Assembly: GCA_016946835.1 (NCBI GenBank)
Contig: JACVTC010000206.1
Location: 25,001 to 89,000 of the forward strand
Reading direction: 5' to 3'
Length of the DNA stretch: 64,000 nucleotides
DNA from: Neocallimastix lanati (nom. inval.)
Lineage: Eukaryota > Neocallimastigomycota > Neocallimastigomycetes > Neocallimastigales > Neocallimastigaceae
The notes beneath the pieces are model-generated. The model was not told the DNA's origin and did not search any database. It was given only the letters and a program-made list of their open reading frames with translations. Positions 51,789-64,000 of this stretch are shown here, in pieces. The number at the start of each line of letters is the position of its first letter. Position 1 is the stretch's first letter. A program made the translations under genes and the position numbers.

Positions 51789-52146
51789 TTAATGATTAAT
51801 TATCTTTTTTATTTTTAAATATAAAAAAATTAAATAAAAAAAAAAAAATTTAAATAAATCTTTTTAAAAAAATTATAATAAAAAAAAATAAAGTTTGTTG
51901 AATATGAAAATAAAATAAAATAAAATAGAACAAAATAAAAATAAAAATAAAAATAAAATTTATATTTATATTTATATATAATTTTTTTTTTTTTTTTATT
52001 TTAATTATCAAAGTAAAAAAAAAAAAAATTTTTTTTTGATAAAACGCAGAAACTCCCTCTTTTATATAAAATTTTTATCCAAAAAAAAAAATAAAGTATA
52101 AAAATTTATTACCTTTTTTATTTTTTAAAATTTTTAATTTATTTTT

Positions 52147-52184
<38 letters not shown>

Positions 52185-53539
52185 GATGAACAAAAATATT
52201 AAATTTTTACATAAAAATTACGAAATAAATAAAAAAAATTACGATATAAATAAATAAATAAATAAATAAATTATTAAATAAATAAATTATAATAAACAAA
52301 TAATTATGAAATAAATTAATAAATTATGAAATAAATAAATTATTAAATTTATAAATAAATTATAATAAATAAATAAATTATAATAAACAAATAAATAAAT
52401 TATGAAATTTATAAATAAATTATGAAATAAATTAATAAATTATGAAATAAATTAATAAATTATGAAATAAATAAATAAATTTATAAATAATTAAATTATA
52501 ATAAATAAATAAATAGATAAATAAATTATAATAAATAAATAAATAAATAAATAAATTATTTATAATAAATAGATAAATAAATAAATAAATAAATTATAAT
52601 AAATAGATAAATAAATTATAATAAATAAATATATAAATTATAATAAATAAAGAAATTAATTATAATAAATAAATAAATAAATTATGAAATTTATAAATAA
52701 ATAATGAAATAATTATTTGATAATTACAAACAAAAAAACAAAATTTTTCACACCAAATAAAAGACACACAAAAATGTAAATAATCAATGATATTCAAATA
52801 TTTTCCATTTAAAAAAAGAAAATAAAAATGAAAATGAAAATGAAAAAAAAAAAATTTTTTTTTTTATTTATTTTATTTCAATTGTTTAATAATTCAAATC
52901 ACCTTTAATAATGTTCAATTGTTAATAATTCTTTCGTTTAGAAAAAATAATAATAAAGTTTAATTTTAAGTTATTTATTGTTATTTAATAATATTTCAAA
53001 AAAAAAAAAATATTCATTTTATAAATATTTCATTATTTATTATATTAAATAAATAAATGAATAATTGTAAAGGTATAATAATTTACTTATTAATGAAACA
53101 GTTAATCTCTTTTAGATTTATTTCTACCTATCTTGGAATCTATTATTATTCATTTATCATTCATTATTAAACTATAATTTTATATTGTATTTCTATAAAT
53201 TATTGAAACTCTCAATCCTTTGTTTGGAAAAGAAATTATTCAATTGATCAATTACTTTCAATTAAAACATATTATTAATAAATTACAAAAATAGCTTTAT
53301 TATAAATTACATAAGCAAGTTTATTTTTTTTTTTTTGGTACAAAAAAAACTTAAAATTATTTTCTTTTCATCTTTTTCTTTTGATATACTTTAGTTAAAT
53401 AAGAATTTTCTTTGTTTATTTTACCATATAATTGACTTTAAAATCCACATTAAATTTAAAATTATTATTTATAATAATATTTATTTTTTAAACTTTTTAT
53501 TTTTTTATTTACTCACTGAATTAATGTAATAATTAAAGA
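51789..53539. other. 5' flank of the AAA gene; AT-rich spacer
   Basis: Holds the promoter region of the minus-strand gene, but no specific box stands out from the A/T runs. There is a poly-T run at 52,150-52,183, then the minisatellite below. From about 53,090 to 53,540 the sequence is less repetitive but not recognisably coding. Confidence 0.5.
52195..52710. repeat. Degenerate AAATAAATTAT minisatellite
   Basis: Irregular repeats of AAATAAATTATAAT, AAATTATGAAAT and related words over about 500 bases. Confidence 0.8.
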
Positions 53540-54850
53540 TTTCTAAATTACTTTTAATTTTTTTTCTGACTTTTTTTAATGAATTTCTTTACATAATATG
53601 GATTATAAATGTATTTAATATTATTTCCTTCAGAAAAGAAAAAAACTGGTTATACTTTATTTTTATTTTTATTTTTTTTTTTTTTTAACTATTTTTTCTT
53701 TCTTTCCATTTTCTTTGATTTTGTTTTGTTTTTCTTTATTAGATATATTAAAATTAGATAATAAGTTTTTCAAATTCTTCTTTTGTGAATACTTAACAAT
53801 CACTAAAATAAAATTCTTTAAGAAGTGAGCATTTAGTGAAATTACTAGCTCCTGAATTTAATTAATTTAATCCTAAATCTAAACAACCTGTGACTACTTC
53901 TAAATATGAATACTTATTTTCTATTTTTTTTTTAAAATCATCTCCATAAATTATTTCATAAATTACATCACATATTGCTTAATTAATAGTAATACATCCT
54001 TCTTTAACAATATCCTTATTATTTAAATTTATAATCACAATATAAATAATATCAGATAAATTTATTCCATGATTTTCCTTTAGAATAACTAATAATTCAC
54101 TAATATTATCTATTTTCATTAAAGTTCTTTTTAATAACAACTTCATATTTATTACTTAAACTTAATTATGATTAAATTATAGTGTAACATTTATCTAAAA
54201 ATTTATACTTATAATTACCGTAATCGTAACTGTAAACTAAATTATTTGTTATTGTATCTTTTATGAATTCTATTATCCTTTCTTCATCATGATTGATTGT
54301 TAATGAATCAATAGTATTTTTTATTACTTTTTATCTTCACAAAAACTTTGTTTCCATAATAAAAATTTATTTTCATTAAATTCTCCAACATCATTAGTTT
54401 TTATTTTTAACTTTCTTACCTCTGAAATACAGTAATTATTAATGTTAATAAATTAAATTAAATAACTATTTTTAATTAATAATGTCCAAATAATTTCTCA
54501 ATGTTTGTTCATATATTCTTTCTTCAACATTTCATAATTTATTAATTTTGAAATTTTCTTTACAATATTCCCATTTTTAAGTAGAAATTTTATATCTTTC
54601 TTCCTTATATTATCAAAATTTATAAATATTTACTTATAGAATTTATTAAATTCGTAAGAAAAATCATTCTCCAATTCTGTCTTTTTAATTTTTTCTTTAA
54701 TATAATTTATTATACTATATAAATCATAGTATTTGAATTTAAAATCTTCATTATTATTAATGTAATTTCTCACTTCATCATTATCTTTCATATTATTAGC
54801 TTTTATATTATAACTATTTTAGCTTTCATTATTATTATTAACAAAACCAA
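53540..54850 (-). pseudogene. Broken AAA-ATPase-like gene copy (copy C)
   Basis: It aligns with the intact gene segment about 48,720-50,650. The part like AKxLLSDLF-to-CLDLGLKELNSGA lies at about 53,740-53,900. Sequence then jumps to the region before module 2, so both Walker A and Walker B of module 2 are deleted. The rest corresponds to the degenerate nuclease of module 1 and ends in the TTATTATTA tract that matches the poly-Asn codons. Stops and frameshifts are frequent. It lies upstream of the intact gene, on the same strand. Confidence 0.85.
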
Positions 54851-55799
54851 AAAAAAAAAAAAAAATTTTTTTTTTTTAATTAAAATTTTAATTAAAATTT
54901 TTTTTTTTTTTTAATTTTTTATTTTTTTTTTATTTTTTATTTTTTTTTTATTTTTTTTTTATTTTTAATTTTTTTTAAATAATTTTAATTATTTTATTTT
55001 TTAATTTTTATAAATATCAATCATTAATATCAAAAAAATAAAAAAAAAAAAAAAAAAATCATCAAAATAATTTACTTTATTCTATTCAATTTCTTTTTTT
55101 CAAGTCTATTTTTATTGAATAACAAAAAAGTAATATTTTAAGAAATTCTGAAAATTTATATAATTTAAATTATTACTTAACAGTATTTATATTTTAATTA
55201 TAATTATAAGTATTAATTTAACATAAAATAAATATGTTTTATCTTATTTTTAAATAAAAATACTACTATATATTATTATAAATAAATTAAAGCTATTTAA
55301 ATTATCTTTTATAATAAATTTAGTATAATTATTACAGTTGGCTTTATCGAAATTTTAGAAAAGATTATCAATGTCAATTGTGTTATTAAATAACCTTATC
55401 TATATTTGATAATGTGCTTCTTTTTAATGGGAAGAGGGTTATCCGAGTCTATATAGTAAGAAAATATACTTGCTCTTTTTAATGTTTTTGTTATCAATAT
55501 ATAATATCTTTGCTTCTTAATTTTTTTTTGATAATTCTTAAGAATTATTCTTTTCTATTTTTACAACGTACTAAATATATTAACAATACTCATGGTATTT
55601 TTATATTTTTATTTTATTTAAAAATAATTTATTCTTTGCTGATCTCTCTATTTATTGTTGAATATAGCGTATTTTTTTTTTTTTTTTTTTTTTTCTTTTC
55701 AAATGTTTGTTACTTTTAAATTTTGTTAATATATTGTTAATTAATAGTATTTGTGAAATGGTATTAGTATAGCTTTAATTATTTAGTTTAATTCCTTAG
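54851..55799. other. AT-rich spacer
   Basis: A/T homopolymers to about 55,080, then ordinary-composition sequence from 55,330 with no recognised coding motif. A poly-T run lies at 55,672-55,694. Confidence 0.5.
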
Positions 55800-56060
55800 T
55801 AGAGAATCCACCTTCTTTTCATTTTGATATTTTATTAAAAACTTTTTTCTTTATTTCATAATACGACTTTATATATTTTTGATTTAATACCTTTGATTTG
55901 TAAATTATCCACATATACGCATCTGTCATACATGAAACAAACTCTCCACTTATTTTTTTTGAAAATATATATGGTTCAAACTAAAACTGAAAGTAATTCT
56001 TAATTTTATAAAAGTTAGATAAATAAAATGAGTTATATCACCGATCATCGTCGTTTTGAC
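55800..56060 (-). mobile_element. Possible copia RT remnant
   Basis: On the minus strand, SLNHIYFQKN then VYVDNLQIKGIKSKIYKVV resembles the copia RT stretch around YVDD(I/L)L(I)(T/S)GxKxxI. The second catalytic Asp is Asn. It is short and broken; the assignment is tentative. Confidence 0.4.
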
Positions 56061-56079
56061 TGTTTAAAGGTCATATAAA

Positions 56080-56121
<42 letters not shown>

Positions 56122-56329
56122 TAGTTAATATCCTTGTCCAAAAATTTTTGACACCGAGTGGAATCATAAAAATATAATCACTTATCTAGAGAGGAATTTC
56201 TAGAGATTCAGCTTTAAAGTTGAGTTGCATAACAGTTCCATTTAAATATCTATACCATTGACAATAGGTATCGAAATTTAATAAATATAACTTCTTGGAC
56301 TAAATATTTCTTATGAGAAAGAATTCATT

Positions 56330-56720
56330 ATGATTGCCAGCTTAAGGAGACATTCAACCGAAGAGACTTTCTACTATTGAAGCCGAATACCATAAATATT
56401 ATTGAATGTCTTAAAGAAAGTTCTCTAGATAAAAAGTGATTTATTAGAGTTATTTCAAAATTAAATATTAAATTAATTATATTTATGGTTAATTCATTAA
56501 GTAAAACAATCATAGAAAACAAGCAAATTAAATTCAAATTTCAAAAACTCATAAATATAAAAATTTAATTTTATCAAGGATTACCATCAAAAAAAAAAAA
56601 AAAAAAAAAAATAAAAATAAAAGAATCATACTCCGATATATCAAAACTTAATAAAATACATGTTTGCCGACGATGTTCCAACTAAATATATTAATGGAGA
56701 CAAAATGACCAAATTAACAA
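56330..56720 (+). mobile_element. Copia RNase H remnant, element 4 family
   Basis: LSTIEAEYHKYY at about 56,363-56,400 is the RNase H TAEAEY motif. Downstream, FMVNSLSKTIIENKQI (about 56,480-56,530) matches element 4's FTNNLASKITIENGEI in order. A poly-A run (56,589-56,610) and frameshifts interrupt it. No LTR is seen nearby. Confidence 0.65.
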
Positions 56721-56785
56721 ACCTAATTTTTTAACAGAACAAAAAAAAAAAATAAAAATTTAAATTTAAATTTGAAAGGAAATTT

Positions 56786-56831
<46 letters not shown>

Positions 56832-57576
56832 TTTTTTTTTTTTTTTTGACATATATCATTTTATAATTTAAATTATAAAGTTTAATTACCTTTTATAGTT
56901 CACATTTTATTAAATTTAATTATTTTTAAATTCTTTAATTTTAATCTTCTTTATATTTTACGCATGCCATAATTTATATATATAAATTCATTATTTTTCA
57001 TAAATGTTGTAAATGGTAATTACCTTTAATGAATTCCATATTAATAAAATAAAGTTCAATTAATAATTATTAATTCTACATTTTCTTTTAATTACTTTAT
57101 GTTTTATTTTTTTTTTAAAATTGCATACAAAAGGTCCGCAAAAGTGCCAATCTTTATTATTTGAAAATTTTCATTACATTTATTAAAATATTTTAAAAAT
57201 TATTTTTTATTGAAATTTAAAATTTAGAAATAAAAAAAAAATAATAAAATAAAATATAAAATAAAAAAAAAAAAATAAATAAATAAAATATAAAAAAAAA
57301 AGAAAATTTAAACAATTTTATCATTATTTCTATATAATATTATTTAATAATCAATATATTGAATTTTATTATTAATACCTAATATTAAAACTTATTTGTA
57401 TTTATAATATTATTTAGTAATCAAGTTAATTAATCAAAGTTAATAAAAGTGTAAACACTTTTAACAAGGATAATAATAAATATTTTAAAAATATTTAAAG
57501 CATTATTTTAAAAAAATATATATATATATTTTAATATTCTTAAATTTTTTTTTTATATTTGTTTTCTACATTATAA

Positions 57577-57636
<60 letters not shown>

Positions 57637-57729
57637 GTTGTTTTTACAGTTATATATTATTAAATATTATTAAAACTCTTTTTTTTTTCTTATTATTTTT
57701 TTTTTTTTATTTTTATTATTAGTTAATTA
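56721..57729. other. AT-rich spacer
   Basis: Poly-A at 56,790-56,829, poly-T next to it, a TAA microsatellite at 57,575-57,636. No gene seen. Confidence 0.6.
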
Positions 57730-57946
57730 TATTTAATTAAAAACTAAAATTAACTCTACAATAATTTTTATTTTTATTTTATTTTTTATTTAGTTTGAAT
57801 AATTGTAAATTATTATTTCTTTTATTATTATTATTTCTTTTATTATTAATATTTCTTTTATAATTAATATTTATATTATTATTATTATTTCTTTTTATTA
57901 TTAATATTTATTTTATTATTAATATTTATATTATTATTATTAATTC

Positions 57947-57980
<34 letters not shown>

Positions 57981-58243
57981 TCTATTATTATTATTATTTC
58001 TATTATTATTATTATTATTATTATTTATTAATTAAAAACTAAAAATTAACTCTACAATAATTTTTATTTTTATTTTTATTTTTTATTTAGTTTGAATAAT
58101 TGTAAATTATTATTTCTTTTATTATTATTATTTCTTTTATTATTAATATTTCTTTTATAATTAATATTTATATTATTATTATTATTTCTTTTTATTATTA
58201 ATATTTATTTTATTATTAATATTTATATTATTATTATTAATTC

Positions 58244-58277
<34 letters not shown>

Positions 58278-58620
58278 TCTATTATTATTATTATTTCTAT
58301 TATTATTATTATTATTATTATTTATTAATTAAAAACTAAAAATTAACTCTACAATAATTTTTATTTTTATTTTTATTTTTTATTTAGTTTGAATAATTGT
58401 AAATTATTATTTCTATTATAATTATTATTTCTTTTATTATTAATATTTCTTTTATTATTAATATTTATATTATTATTATTATTTCTTTTATTATTAATAT
58501 TTCTTTTATTATTAATATTTATATTATTATTATTATTTCTTTTATTATTAATATTTCTTTTTATTATTAATATTTTTTTTTATTATTAATATTTATATTA
58601 TAATTATTATTATTTCTATT
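57730..58620. repeat. Three tandem copies of a 297-bp unit
   Basis: TAGTTTGAATAATTGTAAAT starts at 57,791, 58,088 and 58,385, a 297-base period. Copies one and two are almost the same. Copy three diverges in its TTATTAATATTTCTTTT region. The unit also contains TTAATTAAAAACTAAAA and CTCTACAATAATTTTTATTT. No coding potential. Confidence 0.9.
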
Positions 58621-58639
58621 ATTATTATTAAAATTATAT

Positions 58640-59884
58640 CTTTTTTTTTTTTATAGTTAATTTTTTTTATCGTTTTTATATTATTATTAGTAGTTAAAAA
58701 AAAAAAAATTAAGCGAAAAAAAAAAAATAAAATAAAATAAAATATAATTAATAATATAAAATATTAAAACTCTTATCAATATATAAAAAAAAAATTTGAT
58801 AAACTTTAATTTCGTTTTCTAGGTAGGGTAGGGTTCTCTTTTCTTCAAAAAAAAAAAAAAATAAATAGTTTTAGTTCGGCAGAGGGATATGATCTACTTT
58901 TTTTGAACTTTTGAGTTAGACTTTAGGTGGAGGTGGACCACTAAGGATTTAGTGGAGTTTACTTAATTTATTTGAAGTATAGGAAGAAAGAAGAAAGCCT
59001 TAGGAAAAAGAGGGTCGATGACTTTACCTCTAGTTTTCTAATTTTTTTTTTTTTTTTTTTTTTTTTAAATAAGACAGTTTTTTTTTTTAAAAGGGAAGGA
59101 GATGAAAAAAAAGAGTTTCTGATAAAAAAAAAAAGAGTTTCTGATAAAAAAAATTTCCTACTAAAGAAAAAAAAAAAAAAGAGAGAGAGAGCTTCAGGAC
59201 AGAATTTTATTTTTTTTACCCCAAGCAGTAGTCGAGTTCAAGTTGATTTTTTTTTTTTTTTTTTTTAATTGTTATATATATTTTTAAATCTTTTATATTT
59301 TTTTAAATTTGTATTATTAACCCAATCCATTCGTTTTTTTTTTTTTTTTTTTTTTATTTTTTTAAATTGAAAATATGACCATAATTATTGGTTATTATGT
59401 AAAAATACTTTTATAATTTTTTCTTTTTATATTTTGTAATGACCGTAGATTGATGACCATTCAAGTTTCTTTTTCTTATAGTTTTTAACTCAATATTTTG
59501 GTGTAGCAAAAATAATAATATATTTCTTTATCTATTTTATTTTTTATCTTCTAACACTAATAAATATATAAAAATAATAAAAAATATAAAATTTTTTTTT
59601 CCCAAAAAATTCTAAATAAAAGAATTTTCTGAAACAAAATCAGATAATTTTTATACTTCTAAATTTAAATTTAAATTTTATTTTAACTATTTATTTTATT
59701 TTTTTTTTTTTTATTTTTTTATTAAAGTCCATTTTTGATGGATGCTCCATTAATGTTCAAAAAAAAAAAAAAAATTTTTTTATTATGAAAACTTTATTTA
59801 ATATAGAATTGTAATACCAAAAATTTATTAAATAATAAATAAATTTTAAATTAACCACAAAAAAAAAATTTTTTCTGTTATTTT

Positions 59885-59915
<31 letters not shown>

Positions 59916-60055
59916 TTTATTAAAATACAACTCTTTATTAATAAAATAAAACTTCCCTTTCTTTATATTGTACATAAACTCAAAATTACTAAATTATAAA
60001 ACTTTTTTTTTTTTTTATTCAAGAGGTATAACTATAAAATATATATTTTAAATGT
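58640..60055. other. AT-rich spacer with one GC-richer patch
   Basis: The patch at about 58,820-59,240 (GGTAGGGTAGGGTTCTC; GGTGGAGGTGGACCACTAAG) has ordinary composition and a short open frame, but no recognisable protein. Its composition resembles 7,420-7,620. The rest is homopolymer-rich (for example poly-T at 59,889-59,914). Confidence 0.45.
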
Positions 60056-60562
60056 CAGATAAATAAAGCCGCAATTTATAATAGTAAGAACGAAAGTATA
60101 TAATCAAAAGTCAAAGACATATAAATTTAAAAAATTACAAAATAAAGGAAATTAATTAAAAAAAAAAAAATTAAATTATATAAAAATTGAAAAATAATTT
60201 GGCTTGACTTTTTAACAAAATATTTAAATGAATCTGTAATGAAACAATTAGAGAAATATTTTATTAGCAAGAATAGAAGAGCATTAAACTTACAGGGGAG
60301 ATGTTAGAAATAAGTTTAATATAATAAATAAATATAAAATAAAATTAATGTAGATAGAAGTATAAAAAAAAAAAAAACTTAATTATAAAAAAAAATAAAT
60401 TTATGTATATTGTGGCGTATATCATTAAAAAATATACATAATAATGAATCAATGTAAAATTATTTTAGATAGAAATATAAATTTGCTCTTTATAAATTAT
60501 ATTATGTATGTGAATTCTTTTAATATAATAAATATAAAGTGTGATTAATAAAAATCTTAACA
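60056..60562 (+). mobile_element. Copia 3' fragment with LTR, element 5 relative
   Basis: Starts within RNase H (NKAAIYNSKNESI, matching element 5 NRAAIYNSKNETI), then a decayed tail. The polypurine tract ACTTACAGGGGAG follows, then an LTR from 60,302 (TGTTAGAAATAAGTTTAATA) to about 60,562 (CTTAACA). The LTR shares TGGCGTA and the end sequence type with element 5's but is well diverged. The 5' part of the element is missing. Confidence 0.8.
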
Positions 60563-60635
60563 TAAGATAAAAATAAATATTTTCAACGAAAAACAATTAT
60601 AAGAAAATAAATATTTATTATTTTTTATTATTTAA

Positions 60636-60671
<36 letters not shown>

Positions 60672-60673
<2 letters not shown>

Positions 60674-61441
60674 AATCATTTAGAATATCATTTACTGAAA
60701 AAAGAGTATTTTTCTTAGATATATATTTCTTGATAATTTAATTCATCAATAAAATGGCGTAAATATTCTAAAAATTCTCTATTTGGAATTTTAAAATATA
60801 TTATATCTTTCGATTTCTTTTTTTTTTTTTTTTTTTTAATTAATTTATTTTTATATTCTTGAATTTTATCTGCATCCATATTTAACTACTTTAGGGTTAT
60901 TTGATGAAATTTTTATAATTAATTTATTCATATTTTTGATATTTTCTTTATATTTTTCTTCGTCTGCCACTGTTAAAAAACCAAAAAAAAATATAAAACT
61001 TTCTAGCGGTCTTCATATGTTAAATAATTTTATTCAATTGGTGAAAGTTTATCAAATAAAAATTCAATTATTTTACCACATAATAAATTTAAAAATTCCA
61101 CATCAAAATTAAGATTATTAATTTTAAGAAGATTTTTTAATTCTTCACTTTTCTCTGAATAAACGCAATAATTGGATAATTCAAAATTATCGCTTTTTAT
61201 TCTTATTTTTCTGAATGAATTTCATTATAGAATATGGATAATAAATATTTTTAATAATACATTTATCAGAAAAATAAAAATATCCAAAATATTTTTTTTT
61301 TTTAAATCTTTCTTTAATTCCATCTTTTGTGTTATCACTGTCACTTTTTTCTTTGCTATCAGAAATACTAAAATTGAATAATACGTTTTTTAATTCGTCT
61401 TCAGTAAATCCATAGCAATCACTAAAATAATTATCTTTAAA
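60672..61441 (-). pseudogene. Broken AAA-ATPase-like gene copy (copy D)
   Basis: It aligns with the intact gene segment about 48,190-48,945, the region after the module 2 ATPase core. Both ends are cut off. Frameshifts include a 19-T run at about 60,820 where the intact gene has a short T run. It is most similar to copy A (29,395-30,870), including shared changes such as the ATTCAATTATTTTACCACATAA-like segment. Confidence 0.85.
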
Positions 61442-61677
61442 GAAAAAATAAAATAATATATAAAAAAATAAAATAAAATAAAATAAATTACAGAAAATTT
61501 AAACAATTTTATATTATATTATATTATATAAATATATAAATATAAATATATTTTTTCAATTATTGTATATTTTAAATTAAATTATTTTTATTTTATTTAT
61601 TAGGGTTTGGAATGGTTAATCCATTTGATATATAAAATAATTTATTATTTTTATTATTTATATTAACTGTTAGAATA

Positions 61678-61916
61678 GGTGAAACATATGAAAAAAGTGT
61701 CATATTTTATTAAAAACATATTAAAATAACTTAAAATTGAAGCCTATTTAATACATTGTCAAATATGTTAATGCATATTGTAATAAATTAAATATACAAG
61801 CCACATTATAAACATATAAATACCTGTAAATTCGTATTAGTTTAATCTTTAGTTAATAATATAAGTAGCTCAATAATAACCCTTAATCATAATATATTCA
61901 TTTAATAAAGTTAACA
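61678..61916 (+). repeat. Solo copia-type LTR
   Basis: Starts TGTTAGAATAGGTGAAACAT and ends AATAAAGTTAACA. Contains ACAAGCCACATTATAAAC and then ATATAAATACC, the same AAGCCACA plus TATA arrangement as other LTRs here. No internal element sequence is attached, and no clear target duplication. Confidence 0.65.
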
Positions 61917-61961
61917 TATAAATTTCCAAATTCCTAATATTAACAAATATTAATAAAAATT

Positions 61962-62175
61962 TGTTACAATATGTGAATTTATATATTAAATGAATCTAGA
62001 ATAATGATCATATAAATTATTAATATAAACGTAATATAATGAAATTAATTAAAAGTATTTAGAACAAGCCACATTTTTAGTATAAATACATGTAAATTTC
62101 ATGATGTTGAACATGGCTAGTTAACCTATTTTATATTTACTTATAAACAAACCTTCTTAATAAAAAACTTCATAT
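61962..62175 (+). repeat. Second solo copia-type LTR
   Basis: Starts TGTTACAATATGTGAATTTA, close to the LTR start at 34,602 (minus strand). Contains AACAAGCCACATTTTTAG then TATAAATACATG. The right end is not sharply defined. Confidence 0.6.
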
Positions 62176-62392
62176 CAAATAAAACAAAAATTTAAAGAAA
62201 TATATAAAATTTTAATAAAAATAATTAATTTTTAAAATTTTGATTATAAATTAAAGTAATAAAAAATTCATTCATTCATTGATTTATGATTAAAGTTAAA
62301 ATTTAGTTTAAATTCAAATAAGAATTAAAATGATATTAAAAAAAAAAAAGAAAAAAAAAATTTTTTTATAATTTTTAACTGAAAAATACCAA

Positions 62393-62425
<33 letters not shown>

Positions 62426-62977
62426 TAAAAAAAATTAATAATAAAAAAAAAATTAATAATAAAAAAAAATTTAATAATAAAAAAAAATTAATAATAAAAA
62501 AAAAATAATAATAAAAAAAAAATAATAATAAAAAAAAAATTAATAATAATAATAATAAAAAAAAAGTAAAAACTTTTCAATTATATGATGATAATTTTTT
62601 TTTTTATAAAATAATTTTAATATATTTATTTATTATTATTTAATTAAAATAAAATATAAAATGTTGAATTTTAAACAATTATTAATAAAATAAATAATAA
62701 TTATTATTAAAATAAAAATAAATTTATAAAATTTTTTGTCTTAACATTATTATTTATTATTTAATTATTCAATTATTATATATTATTTAATTATTCAATT
62801 ATTAATAATATTCAATTATTCAATAACTATTAATTTTATTTATTAATTATTAAATTATTAATTATCTATTTATTATTTATCTATTTATTTATTTCCAAAA
62901 AAAAAAAAATTATATAAATTAGATATTCTTAATGTTTGCTTATTTTTTTTAATTTTTTTTTTTTTTGCATTATATTA

Positions 62978-63020
<43 letters not shown>

Positions 63021-63029
63021 GTTTTACCT
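62176..63029. other. Paralogous flank holding the empty site of element 5
   Basis: It matches 35,370-35,707, 41,150-41,400 and 47,195-47,579 in order, without elements 4 and 5. The element 5 target is at 62,676-62,680 (CAATT). No gene. Confidence 0.85.
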
Positions 63030-64000
63030 TTAAGTTTTATTATCATTTTCATTATTTTCATATTCTTTTATATTTCCATCATTTACTTTCATTTCAATAA
63101 GGCATTTTTTCTAAAAAAAAGCCATACCATACTTTATAATACTTGTAAAATCATTAAATTTAAATTTTTCATCATATTTTTTTTTATCAATTTGGTTTAT
63201 AGCTATTTTACATGCTTCACTCAAAGAGTTCTTGTCATCGCTCTTTGGTACTTTAATTTCAATTATAATATATTCATCTTTTACTTTTTCATTAGGAAAA
63301 CCTATATCAATTATACCGTGTCCACTTTCTTGTTCTGATGCTAAATCTTTAACATTAAGATTAAAAAAACAACTGCATTAAAAATAGTTGATAAAAATGT
63401 TCAGGAGGTAAACTTTCCGTCGATTCTGTCGATTCCGTAGTTTTCTTTGATTTCTTTGATTTCCTTTTGTTACTAATAGGTACATGACGAAATGATGTAA
63501 ACTAAATATTGATAGATATTTACTTAAATTTTCATTAATTACTTTTAATTTTTTTTTTTAATTTTTTTTTTTTTTTATAAATTTTATTAATAAATTCATT
63601 TAGAATATCATTTACTGAATAGGAGTCTTTTTCTTAGATTTATATTTTTTTTTATTTTTTTTTGTTATTTAATTCATCAATTAAATGATGTAAGTATTCT
63701 AAAACTTCTTGATTTGGAATTTTAAAATATATTATATCATTCGATTCCTTTTTTTCAAGTAAAATATTTTTATAGGATTGAATTTCATTTGAATCTATTT
63801 CCATTAATTTAGATTCATTTGATGTAATTTTTATCATTTTATCGTTCATATTTTTGATGTTTTCTTTATATTCTTCTTCATCTGCTTCTGTTAAATAACC
63901 AGAAAAAAATAAAACTTTCCAGATGTCTTTACAAGAATTATCTTTTTTTAAATAATTATATTCAATTGGGGAATATTTATCATTTACATTTCTTTTTCGT
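63030..64000 (-). pseudogene. AAA-ATPase-like gene copy D2, 3' end, runs off window
   Basis: It starts (gene 3' end) at the same stop-codon position as the intact gene and covers its nuclease domain, a shortened Lys/Ser and Ser/Thr repeat, and the stretch up to about 48,650 of the intact copy. At 63,364-63,371 there is one extra A relative to the intact gene, and an inserted segment at about 63,540-63,660 resembles a partial duplication of neighbouring sequence. It is broken in what can be seen. A 65-residue open piece (63,652-63,849) contains IIYFKIPNQEVLEYLHHLI. The rest lies beyond the window. Confidence 0.85.

Overview
The window looks like a very AT-rich eukaryotic nuclear contig. It has long A/T homopolymers, TAA-type microsatellites, almost no coding sequence outside repeats, and Asn-rich proteins. 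The best guess is an anaerobic gut fungus (Neocallimastigomycota). The basis is the base composition, the abundance of Ty1/copia elements, the AAA-ATPase-like/PD-(D/E)XK nuclease family known from these fungi and from gut bacteria, and a cysteine-rich GYY/GYF repeat fragment resembling their scaffoldins. The lineage is inference. I saw no tRNA, rRNA, CRISPR array or intron-containing gene.

Layout. 1-4.4 kb: a decayed Ty3/gypsy pol on the minus strand ending in a TAA microsatellite. 4.4-16.2 kb: AT-rich spacer with minisatellites and two doubtful gene remnants. 16.2-22.3 kb: a complete but decayed minus-strand Ty1/copia element with 152-bp LTRs, TGTTT target duplication, PBS, leader hairpins, gag, protease, integrase, RT and RNase H. 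23.8-29.4 kb: two plus-strand copia fragments fused head to tail; the first carries a scaffoldin-like host-gene fragment where gag should be. 29.4-30.9 kb: a broken AAA-ATPase-like gene. 30.9-34.6 kb: a hairpin-rich non-coding block, a decayed gene with a SUEL/galactose-lectin-like domain, then a copia-type PBS and LTR on the minus strand. 35.7-41.1 kb: a non-autonomous copia element with most of RT deleted. 41.4-47.2 kb: an intact copia element with LTRs that read as identical. 47.6-51.8 kb: the one clearly intact cellular gene, a 1402-residue protein with two ATPase-nuclease modules. 53.5-64 kb: three more broken copies of that gene, a copia 3' fragment, two solo LTRs and a 297-bp triplication.

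How the parts relate. The ATPase-nuclease genes form a same-strand family of one intact and four broken copies. The block [broken copy, 3' flank, gene] occurs twice: 29.4-51.8 kb, swollen by LTR elements, and 60.7-64 kb, which preserves the empty insertion site of the intact copia element. Six copia-type elements share one unusual primer binding site. It matches the anticodon arm of tRNA-Lys(CUU), not a tRNA 3' end, which implies half-tRNA priming as in Drosophila copia. Two elements carry the same in-frame heptamer GGG-AGG-C near the end of gag, a likely +1 frameshift site. Several elements also carry arrays of small perfect hairpins in their non-coding parts.
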